The notes under the pieces: model-generated | Told to the model about the DNA's origin: nothing | What the model saw: the letters and a program-made list of their open reading frames with translations, nothing else | The model's database searches: none | Shown: piece by piece, positions 1 through 6,373 of the stretch | How the letters are laid out: each line of letters begins with the position of its first letter | How positions within the stretch are numbered: the stretch's first letter is position 1 | Assembly (NCBI GenBank): GCA_964358175.1 | Contig: CAYHOI010000007.1 | Span: 1 to 37,640 of the forward strand | Direction: 5' to 3' | Length of the DNA stretch: 37,640 bases | From: CAYHOI01 sp964358175 | GTDB lineage: Bacteria > Margulisbacteria > Riflemargulisbacteria > GWF2-35-9 | Translations under genes and position numbers: made by a program

Positions 1-1
1 G

Positions 2-58
2 AAGCCAAATCAAAAATACTGCGAGATCTGTAAAGGTTATTTCGTTCCAATTCCTTAG
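2..58 (+). CDS. Possible 3' end of a gene entering from the left
   Basis: An open frame runs in from the window edge and ends at a TAG at 56-58. Its last residues include a CxxC pair (Cys-Glu-Ile-Cys) close to the C-terminus, which could be half of a metal-binding site. It would converge with mobA, with 17 bases between the stops. Only 18 codons are visible and another frame is open to position 33, so this is a weak call and no family can be named. Confidence 0.25.
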   Translation, partial: KPNQKYCEICKGYFVPIP

Positions 59-75
59 AGAAAATCCCACACAGT

Positions 76-660
76 TTACTCGTGCACACCCAGGTCCTGC
101 GCCGTATTCACGTTCACAAAAAGGTTCCCCGCCTTTTCTGTGCTGATGGGAATGCTCAGCCCTTTTAGGGCATGAATACATTCGGAGAGGCGATATCGTT
201 TTTGGTGAATGAAAGTGTCGAAAATGGGAATACAATCCTTGCTATAGAGCGCAAACAAGGGTTCAATCCCTCCTGAATGTTCGAAGAGTGTAGCGGGTGA
301 TAAGGTTCTCGTTGTAGCCTTGAGTAACGCTTGAAAGATGGTCTCGCTAAAATAAGGCATGTCCACAGCCGTTATAAAATTTAGATGGGTTTGACTGTGG
401 GTAAGGCCGCTGAATATTCCACCGATGGGGCCAATGTCTGTAACCAGGTCTGGAATCATGTCTTCGTCAAATTTTCGATAATTTTGGGGAGTATTGGTAA
501 CGATGAGTATTTGAAGCCCAACTGATCGAAGCTGTTCAATTTTTCGCGCGATGAGGGGCTGTCCCTTCATGACGAGCAAACCCTTATCGCGTCCGTCAAG
601 TCGAGTTGCTTTACCGCCTGCGAGAATGATCCCTGTGATAGACGAATTGTTCATTGACAT
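76..660 (-). CDS. mobA: Molybdenum cofactor guanylyltransferase MobA
   Basis: MobA transfers GMP from GTP to molybdopterin in the cytoplasm, making the guanine-dinucleotide form of the molybdenum cofactor. The N-terminus carries the nucleotidyltransferase signature: ILAGGKATRLDGRDKGLL with the glycine-rich loop and the conserved Lys. Further on are PDLVTDIGPIGGIFSGL and a DMPYFS segment matching the family's metal-binding D-M-P. The length of about 194 residues is normal. I chose the ATG at 660; a second ATG lies at 654 and an in-frame TTG at 666. The gene is divergent from moeA, another cofactor gene, with only about 30 bp between them. The MobA family is clear; a close relative acting on CTP (MocA) is less likely given the sequence and neighbour. 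Confidence 0.9.
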   Translation of the reverse strand: MSMNNSSITGIILAGGKATRLDGRDKGLLVMKGQPLIARKIEQLRSVGLQILIVTNTPQNYRKFDEDMIPDLVTDIGPIGGIFSGLTHSQTHLNFITAVDMPYFSETIFQALLKATTRTLSPATLFEHSGGIEPLFALYSKDCIPIFDTFIHQKRYRLSECIHALKGLSIPISTEKAGNLFVNVNTAQDLGVHE

Positions 661-683
661 GTTCAAAGCTATTTAACTACACT
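654..683 (+). promoter_or_regulatory. Sigma-70-like promoter for moeA, probably leaderless
   Basis: TTGACA (654-659) is followed after 18 bp by TACACT (678-683). The moeA ATG begins at 691, only 7 nt beyond the -10 box, so transcription should start at or next to the start codon. No Shine-Dalgarno site is present. The -35 box overlaps the first codons of the divergent mobA. Confidence 0.5.
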
Positions 684-690
684 ACAAGCC

Positions 691-1866
691 ATGCTTACTC
701 GTCAAGATGCCTTGATTCTGATTGATCAGCAGATGAATCCATTGGGGTCAGAAGTTTTCCCCATTGAAGAGGCAATGAATGTCGTTCTCAGTGAGCCGCT
801 TTACAGTTTACTGGACGTTCCCCCATTTCATAAGTCAGCCATGGATGGCTATGCGATCGCCAAGGGCGAGACCTCTATGCAGCTGTCTGTTTCGTACACG
901 CTCAAAGCCGGAGCTTTACCCCCACAGGAAATACAGCTTGGGACAGCGGTCAAAGTAATGACTGGGGCGCAAGTTCCCCAAAACACTTTGCGAGTTGAGC
1001 AGTTAGAGGACACTGCCCCCACTGGAAAACAGGAAATAAGAATCTCGTCATTGACGGGAAGACCCAACATTTGTCTGAAGGGAGAAGATGTTCAGGCAGG
1101 AGAAATGCTTTATGCACCTGGAGAGAGAATAACCTCCCTCAAGCTTGCAAACGCAATATCGTGTGGGATAACTCATCTGACGGGATACCCCGTGCCTAAA
1201 GTTGGCATTCTGGTCACTGGAGATGAGCTGGTGGACGTGGGAGCTGAGCGACTGGAAAGCCAAATCTTTGACAGCAATGGACCCATGCTACGTCACACTT
1301 TGAAGAGCTTGGGCTTTTCGGTGGGCTTCAATGAGCGTTCAACGGATGTTCTTTCAAAGATGATGGACGTTGTCTTGAAAGGCTTGGAACAAGTGGATGT
1401 TTTGATGGTCTCGGGATCTGTTTCGGCAGGGGATTTCGATTTTGTACCCGAAGTGATGCGTAAGATTGGAGCGAAAATTTTGTTCCAAAATGTTGCGATC
1501 AAACCTGGAAAACCCATTGGGTGTTACACCAGAGCGGGAAGGGTGATCGTTGCGTTGCCGGGCAATCCGGTCGCGGCTTATGTTGGGTTGCTTCTCTTTG
1601 GGCTGCCGGTGCTTTATCGGCTTCAGGCGAGTCGATATCAACCTGAGATCAAGCAGATTACGTTAATAGAGGAGCTCGTGAGAACTTCTGCAGAGCGAGA
1701 AGAGTTTCTTCCAATGAGACTTGATCCAACAGGGGCTTATTCTTTAGTGCAGTACAATGGTTCAGCCCATCTCTCTGCATTGAGCCAAAGTAATGGACTG
1801 CTTATTTTCCCAAGAGGACGGTTTCGCTTTGAACCAGGGGATTTAGCAGAGGTAATCAGGTTTTAA
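691..1866 (+). CDS. moeA: Molybdopterin molybdenumtransferase MoeA
   Basis: MoeA inserts molybdate into adenylylated molybdopterin, completing the basic molybdenum cofactor in the cytoplasm. Recognisable blocks are PPFHKSAMDGYAI near residues 45-57, VKVMTGAQVP in the second domain, ILVTGDELVDVG opening the MoCF-binding domain, SGSVSAGDFDFVPEV (the family's GG-S-G-D-D motif, here starting with Ser), and FQNVAIKPGKPIG followed by ALPGNPVAAY. The length of 391 residues is close to the usual 390-410. The C-terminal domain IV is present and ends in GDLAEVIRF. It is divergent from mobA, so the locus covers two late cofactor steps. No molybdoenzyme is visible in this window. Confidence 0.95.
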   Translation: MLTRQDALILIDQQMNPLGSEVFPIEEAMNVVLSEPLYSLLDVPPFHKSAMDGYAIAKGETSMQLSVSYTLKAGALPPQEIQLGTAVKVMTGAQVPQNTLRVEQLEDTAPTGKQEIRISSLTGRPNICLKGEDVQAGEMLYAPGERITSLKLANAISCGITHLTGYPVPKVGILVTGDELVDVGAERLESQIFDSNGPMLRHTLKSLGFSVGFNERSTDVLSKMMDVVLKGLEQVDVLMVSGSVSAGDFDFVPEVMRKIGAKILFQNVAIKPGKPIGCYTRAGRVIVALPGNPVAAYVGLLLFGLPVLYRLQASRYQPEIKQITLIEELVRTSAEREEFLPMRLDPTGAYSLVQYNGSAHLSALSQSNGLLIFPRGRFRFEPGDLAEVIRF

Positions 1867-1920
1867 CGATCGTCATTCCTATCTGGAGCCAACTTCTCAA
1901 AATTATCACGGTTGATTTAG

Positions 1921-1957
1921 CCCTCTCCGTGAACGGAGAGGGTGCCCCGCAGGGGCG
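1921..1957. repeat. Two adjacent hairpins after moeA
   Basis: CCCTCTCCGTGAACGGAGAG plus two G (1921-1942) is a near-perfect dyad, and GCCCCGCAGGGGC (1944-1956) is a second one directly after it. Neither is followed by a clean T-run, so this looks more like a REP-type intergenic element than an intrinsic terminator, although it could stabilise or end the moeA transcript. The rest of 1867-2043 shows no gene. Confidence 0.5.
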
Positions 1958-2043
1958 GTGAGGCAGAATTTTTCGTCGAACTGAGCTTAATCATTTGGGG
2001 AAGACTGCTCATGCAGACTGTGTCACAACATCTTTCAGGGCAT

Positions 2044-2282
2044 TGTCATTCCCGACTCCGATCGGGAATCCAGGATTAGTAGCATGTATCCCTATGCTCG
2101 TCACGGGTGCTTCGGCTCCTTGAAGGGCCACCATTATCTACGGTTCCTCTCGTAAACGTGTAGGGAATGCAAGATAAACGGGGCAGAGAGAGGCTGTGCC
2201 GAAAAAGAAACCTGGGAAAACCCATCGTATGGATTAAACTGTAAAGCATCTGAATACCCAATCGACAGAGATGAAAACAAGT
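2044..2282 (+). repeat. Left copy (R1) of a ~240-bp direct repeat
   Basis: The core 2044-2155 is closely matched by 3609-3721 in the same orientation, with a few substitutions and one single-base insertion. It opens with a hairpin, TTCCCGACTCCGATCGGGAA, and continues through the shared tract GTGCTTCGGCTCCTTG. Weaker similarity continues to about 2282 (AAGATAAACGG, then TCGACAGAGATGAAAAC against TCGACAAAGACGAAAAC). The two copies bracket the ATPase gene. No coding function is seen in it. Confidence 0.8.
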
Positions 2283-2304
2283 GGTTGACTTTTAGATGCG
2301 AAAA

Positions 2305-3546
2305 TTAGAGGAATGTCGCAGGGATTTGTAGGACGCGATCAGTTAGCTTGATGATCTCGGTGCTGTTGTTGATAACAAGTCCTAAAGGTAAGTCATGTTG
2401 TATTATGAACTTGTGTAGATTGCTTATTTGTTTTCTGTCCGTTTTGGTTCCATATTTTATTTCAATAGGAAGAATGCCGAATGGTCCGTCGAGGATCAAA
2501 TCTATTTCTACCCCATTTCGAGTCCTATAGTAGCTATACGACCAGTTAGTGGTCATTGTTGCCTGTATCCCTTTAATTATTTCATCGATACTAAATGCCT
2601 CAAAATCAAGTCCTACATATGGATGGCGATTCAAATCCTCCTGTGTTTGAATACCTTTAAGGTAGTGTTGAAGTCCTGCATCTCGTATGACACCTTTGCT
2701 CATCTTTGTAATAGACTTACTGATGCTTTTTTCATAGCTGATAATGTTTCGCCAAATAAAGCTACCTTCAGCGATATCAAGATAGTCTTTTATCGTAACT
2801 TCTGATGTATTGATTGATCGACCTATTTCGGAGCGGTTAATAATCGTTCCAGACATGTTTCCAAGCATCAGAATAAAACGTTGGAATCTTACGATATCAA
2901 GTCGGGGAAATAGCTTGCGTATATCGCGATTGATGTATGTTTTCAGGTAGTTTTCCATCCATTGTTGGTAAAAGTGTGACGATTTAGCAAGTGCAGGTTC
3001 AGGGTATCCACCGATAAAGTGGAAATGTGCGATATCCTTATGCTTTAAGCTTGTGTTTAGCTGCATAAGCTTCGTGATGCTTTCATCGTTTATTTTTTGA
3101 TCAAAGAGTGAATATAGCCCAGGGAATGGTGCCTGATAGTACTCATTAAGTTTCAGTGTGCCGAGTTCGATAATTGCGATACGTCCCGCCAAACTATCGG
3201 AGGCTTGCCTCAACAGTTCGGGTGAGCTGGAGCCTGTTAGAATAAAGCGATTCTTTTGTTGCCTATTCTGATCAATTACATTGCGAAGTTCCTTGAAGAG
3301 TTCTGGTAAGCTCTGGGCTTCATCGATAATAATGTCAGAAGGATTTTCTTGAAAAAAGAAACTTAGGTCTTGGCTTATTCTTTCGTAGTCCATGGCTTTT
3401 TCCAGATCAACGTATTTCCATTTTGGACGGGTCATCTTTGCGAGAGTTGTTTTGCCTGTTTGCCTTGCACCAACAATCATGACAACGGGAAATAGCGCTA
3501 ATAGTGCCTCTAGTTTGGGTTGAATGTTTCTGCGAATATCAGCCAT
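2305..3546 (-). CDS. AAA-type ATPase of the AAA_14/DUF4143 family
   Basis: This is a P-loop ATPase of unknown cellular role, common as a mobile accessory gene in bacteria and archaea. Visible are Walker A GARQTGKTT (about residues 26-34), Walker B IIIDEAQ (72-78) and a sensor-1 strand FILTGSSS (about 101-108). The C-terminal half ends with VEIDLIL, then LPIEIKYG, resembling the PD-(D/E)xK-like fold that closes many DUF4143 proteins. I start it at the ATG at 3546; an in-frame TTG lies at 3552. The length of 413 residues is normal and the gene looks intact. It stands alone on the minus strand between direct repeats R1 and R2, which suggests acquisition or movement as a unit. Its substrate is unknown. 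Confidence 0.85.
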   Translation of the reverse strand: MADIRRNIQPKLEALLALFPVVMIVGARQTGKTTLAKMTRPKWKYVDLEKAMDYERISQDLSFFFQENPSDIIIDEAQSLPELFKELRNVIDQNRQQKNRFILTGSSSPELLRQASDSLAGRIAIIELGTLKLNEYYQAPFPGLYSLFDQKINDESITKLMQLNTSLKHKDIAHFHFIGGYPEPALAKSSHFYQQWMENYLKTYINRDIRKLFPRLDIVRFQRFILMLGNMSGTIINRSEIGRSINTSEVTIKDYLDIAEGSFIWRNIISYEKSISKSITKMSKGVIRDAGLQHYLKGIQTQEDLNRHPYVGLDFEAFSIDEIIKGIQATMTTNWSYSYYRTRNGVEIDLILDGPFGILPIEIKYGTKTDRKQISNLHKFIIQHDLPLGLVINNSTEIIKLTDRVLQIPATFL

Positions 3547-3608
3547 ATTCAAAGTCTACGTTAGAAATATGCTGATGTCAATGAATAATGCCCTCGTCTA
3601 GGTGAACG

Positions 3609-3845
3609 TGTCATTCCCGACTCCGATCTGGAATCCAGGATCAGTAGCATGTATCCCTAGGCTCGTCACATGTGCTTCGGCTCCTTGACAGGGCCACCAT
3701 TCTCTACGGTTCCTCTCGTAATCATGCCGGAAATATAAAGATAAACGGAGCGTAATGGCAATGGGCTCCCAGAGCTGATATCTCAGAATATTTCGATGCA
3801 AAAACAGCGAATTCTATGTCGACAAAGACGAAAACTTGTGTTTGG
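3609..3845 (+). repeat. Right copy (R2) of the ~240-bp direct repeat
   Basis: Same orientation as R1. The core 3609-3721 matches 2044-2155 closely; the more distant tail is recognisable by AAGATAAACGG and GACAAAGACGAAAAC. Together R1 and R2 enclose the DUF4143 ATPase. The copies are diverged, so the event is not very recent. Confidence 0.8.
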
Positions 3846-3972
3846 AAATATTTTCATTATAATAGGTCTTGACAGGGGGAATTTCGTTATTCGATCTGGG
3901 CCCATTTTCAAAAATGTGGTGTTTTTTTAATTTTCCCTGAAATTTTTACAAAATTGGAACGATATATTAAAT
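3846..3972 (+). other. AT-rich leader upstream of the SDR-synthase-kinase cluster
   Basis: This stretch between R2 and the dehydrogenase holds no gene. It has long T and A runs and no Shine-Dalgarno site before the ATG at 3973. It must contain the promoter of the cluster, but I cannot place -35 and -10 boxes with confidence: a TTTACA and several TATATT/TTAAAT-like boxes lie just upstream of the ATG without ideal spacing. Confidence 0.35.
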
Positions 3973-4935
3973 ATGAAAACAAAAACTGAAATTAAATCTG
4001 CGGTCAAAACGGTCATTCAGAATCCGGATGTCTCAATAATTGAAGATTACAATAATGTAAAGAAAACGATATTTAAGGAAGAGAAAAATCTATTAAAAGT
4101 ACTTATAACAGGTGCATCTTCCGGCATTGGGCTGGCTACAGCGGAATACTTAGCAAGTAAGGGGTATTTAGTGATAGGGACTACTAGGTCCTTAAAGGAG
4201 AATGAGGCGAAAATACTAGAGCATCAACATAAATTTAAAGGGTTTTTGAGGTTTGTAGAAATGGATGTAACACAGGAAGAATCAGTTAATCAGTGCATTA
4301 TGAATGTCCTAAAAGAGACTGACGGAATTGATATATTAATTTGTAATGCGGGATTTGGAATTTTTGGGAGTATTGAAGAAACACCCTTGGAGAGCGTTCA
4401 GAAATTGTTTGACGTGAATTATTTAGGATACTTACGTACCATTCAGGCCGTAGTGCCTTCAATGCGCGAGAAAAAGGCAGGTAAAATTTTATTGGTCAGT
4501 TCGATTGCAGGACTTGTATCCATCCCCTTTCAAACGCATTATTCAGCTACAAAATACGCAATAGAGGCACTTACAGAGGGATTGTGCCAAGAATTGAGAA
4601 CATATGGCATAACTGTTTCAGCAGTTCGTCCAGGTGATATTCATACAAGGTTTAATGAGGCAACGTTAAAACATATCCCTTCAAATTCACCTTACAAAGA
4701 ACTATGTGATAAAAGCTGGAAAACAATTGATAAAAATATGCAGGTAGCTCCGAAACCTATATTAGTCGCAAAAATAATAAGCCGGATCATTCGAAAAAGA
4801 AGAGCGAATACCTACTATACAGCCGCAGATTTTTTTACATCGCTAGTTCCTTTGTTGAATCGATTGTTTTCTTCAAAGATGAAAGAGAAATTAATGCGAA
4901 TTTACTATGGTATAGACCGTAGAGAGAAGTATTAA
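3973..4935 (+). CDS. Short-chain dehydrogenase/reductase with an N-terminal extension
   Basis: A classical NAD(P)-dependent SDR. The core starts near residue 41 with the cofactor loop TGASSGIG (46-53), followed by NAG (125-127), the catalytic Ser in VSSIAG (about 176-177) and YSATK (Y190, K194). The last 60 residues are hydrophobic and basic, as in SDRs that reduce lipid ketones near a membrane. The first 40 residues are not part of the usual fold and include VIQNPDVS (14-21), a motif also found in the extension of the next protein. The synthase starts 10 bp downstream, so the two are almost surely co-transcribed. A role in reducing the ketone made by that synthase is inference; sphingoid-base and alpha-hydroxyketone pathways both pair such enzymes. 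Base composition is AT-rich, unlike most of the window. Confidence 0.85.
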   Translation: MKTKTEIKSAVKTVIQNPDVSIIEDYNNVKKTIFKEEKNLLKVLITGASSGIGLATAEYLASKGYLVIGTTRSLKENEAKILEHQHKFKGFLRFVEMDVTQEESVNQCIMNVLKETDGIDILICNAGFGIFGSIEETPLESVQKLFDVNYLGYLRTIQAVVPSMREKKAGKILLVSSIAGLVSIPFQTHYSATKYAIEALTEGLCQELRTYGITVSAVRPGDIHTRFNEATLKHIPSNSPYKELCDKSWKTIDKNMQVAPKPILVAKIISRIIRKRRANTYYTAADFFTSLVPLLNRLFSSKMKEKLMRIYYGIDRREKY

Positions 4936-4945
4936 TTAATAAAAG

Positions 4946-6373
4946 ATGGTAACCACAAATAAATATGAAATTAAGAAAAGTAAATTTTCGAACAAAAACA
5001 TGATTAATCTAGCTAATAGAAAACAGGTTATAGATAAAAAACCTGTTTTGGATAAAAAAATCATTCAGAATCCTGATGTAAGTGTGGTTGTTAAAAATCG
5101 CAAAACCGAGCTTGTAAATTCAGATTTATTTTCATTGGCAGATTATCATAAAGACCATTTTGAAGGTGAATTGTTTAACAAGGTGTCTCAGTTTAGGGCA
5201 TTTATTACAGATGTTAGAAACAAAGGGTATTACCAATATCAGCGTAAGATTTCTTCCATGTCTGGTCATTCAGTTATTGTTAATAATAAGATAAACAAAC
5301 ACAAGATGATATTATTTGCATCTAACAACTATCTTGGATTAACTGGGCATCCTGAGGTTATAGATGCGGCAGTATTGGCTATTAAAAAATATGGAAGTGG
5401 AAGTGGTGGTGTTCCTCTACTTGGAGGCACGATGTCTCTTCATAAAGAGTTGGAGCGTAGATTGGCCAGATTTAAAGGTATGGAAGATGCTGTCTTATTT
5501 TCATCTGGATATTCTGCAAATGTTGGGATTATCTCATCTCTTGTCGGGAAAAATGATGTGGTAGTTAATGATAAGCTAAATCATGCATCAATCATTGATG
5601 GAAGTATAATGTCTGGAGGTCAATTTGTTGTTTTTCCACATAATAATATGAGATTGCTAGAAAAGAAACTTGCAAGTATTCCATCTAACAGGGGCATACT
5701 TCTTGTGGTTGATGGTGTTTTCTCTATGGATGGTGATATTGCTAATTTGCCAGAAATTATCAATCTTAAGAAAAAATATAACTTCAGGACAATGATCGAT
5801 GAAGCCCATGCAACAGGAGTAATAGGGTCCTTTGGTCGTGGCACTCCGAGTTATTTCAATCTAGAAGGTAAGGTCGATATTGTAATGGGGACAATGAGTA
5901 AAGCATTAGGCGCAGTTGGTGGATTTATCGCATCTTCAGAAGAGGTTGTTGACTATGTCCGGCATTATGCTAGAAGTTTTTTCTTCTCAACTAGCCTGCC
6001 ACCTGCAACTATAGCTAGTTTAATTAAGGTAATCGATATTTTGGAACGTGATGGTACTGCACTGGTTAAGAAACTACATAACAATTCTGAATATTTCAGA
6101 TATTTACTATCATGCAACCATATTAAAACTAGGGGAGAGTCCTTTATACCGATAGTCCCAATTATTGTTGGGGATGACTTGCTGCTCAGAAAAATACATT
6201 CCGAACTTAATGAGAAAGGTCTCTTTGTTAATGCTGTGCCTTATCCAGCTGTACCAAAAAAAGAGTGTAGACTTCGATTAAGTATAATGGCAACACATAC
6301 TAGAGATGAACTTGAATATGCTGCCAACGAGATTGTTAAAATTTTCAGGAAATATAACCTTATAAATGTTTGA
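4946..6373 (+). CDS. PLP-dependent alpha-oxoamine synthase (AONS/KBL/SPT family)
   Basis: Enzymes of this family condense an amino acid with an acyl thioester, releasing CO2 and giving an alpha-amino ketone. Members make biotin precursor, sphingoid base, aminobutyrate-type products and CAI-1-type autoinducers. Seen here are FASNNYLGL, GSGSGGVPLLGGT, the cofactor-stacking His in LNHASIIDG (H213), DEAHATGVIG (D285, H288), the Schiff-base lysine in TMSKALGAVGG (K319), RSFFFSTSLPPA and a C-terminal RLRLS. An extension of about 70 residues precedes the catalytic core and contains IIQNPDVS (39-46), shared with the upstream SDR. The ATG at 4946 is 10 bp after the SDR stop; an ATG at 5000 is an alternative. 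The stop overlaps the kinase start by 8 bp. BioF is unlikely, as no other biotin gene is nearby; the substrate is unknown. Confidence 0.88.
   Translation: MVTTNKYEIKKSKFSNKNMINLANRKQVIDKKPVLDKKIIQNPDVSVVVKNRKTELVNSDLFSLADYHKDHFEGELFNKVSQFRAFITDVRNKGYYQYQRKISSMSGHSVIVNNKINKHKMILFASNNYLGLTGHPEVIDAAVLAIKKYGSGSGGVPLLGGTMSLHKELERRLARFKGMEDAVLFSSGYSANVGIISSLVGKNDVVVNDKLNHASIIDGSIMSGGQFVVFPHNNMRLLEKKLASIPSNRGILLVVDGVFSMDGDIANLPEIINLKKKYNFRTMIDEAHATGVIGSFGRGTPSYFNLEGKVDIVMGTMSKALGAVGGFIASSEEVVDYVRHYARSFFFSTSLPPATIASLIKVIDILERDGTALVKKLHNNSEYFRYLLSCNHIKTRGESFIPIVPIIVGDDLLLRKIHSELNEKGLFVNAVPYPAVPKKECRLRLSIMATHTRDELEYAANEIVKIFRKYNLINV

Noticed and set aside
4946..6373. Assigning the synthase as bioF or cqsA
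   Set aside because: The fold is shared by several enzymes; no biotin genes are near, and the active-site strings are not specific to CqsA, so no gene symbol is given.
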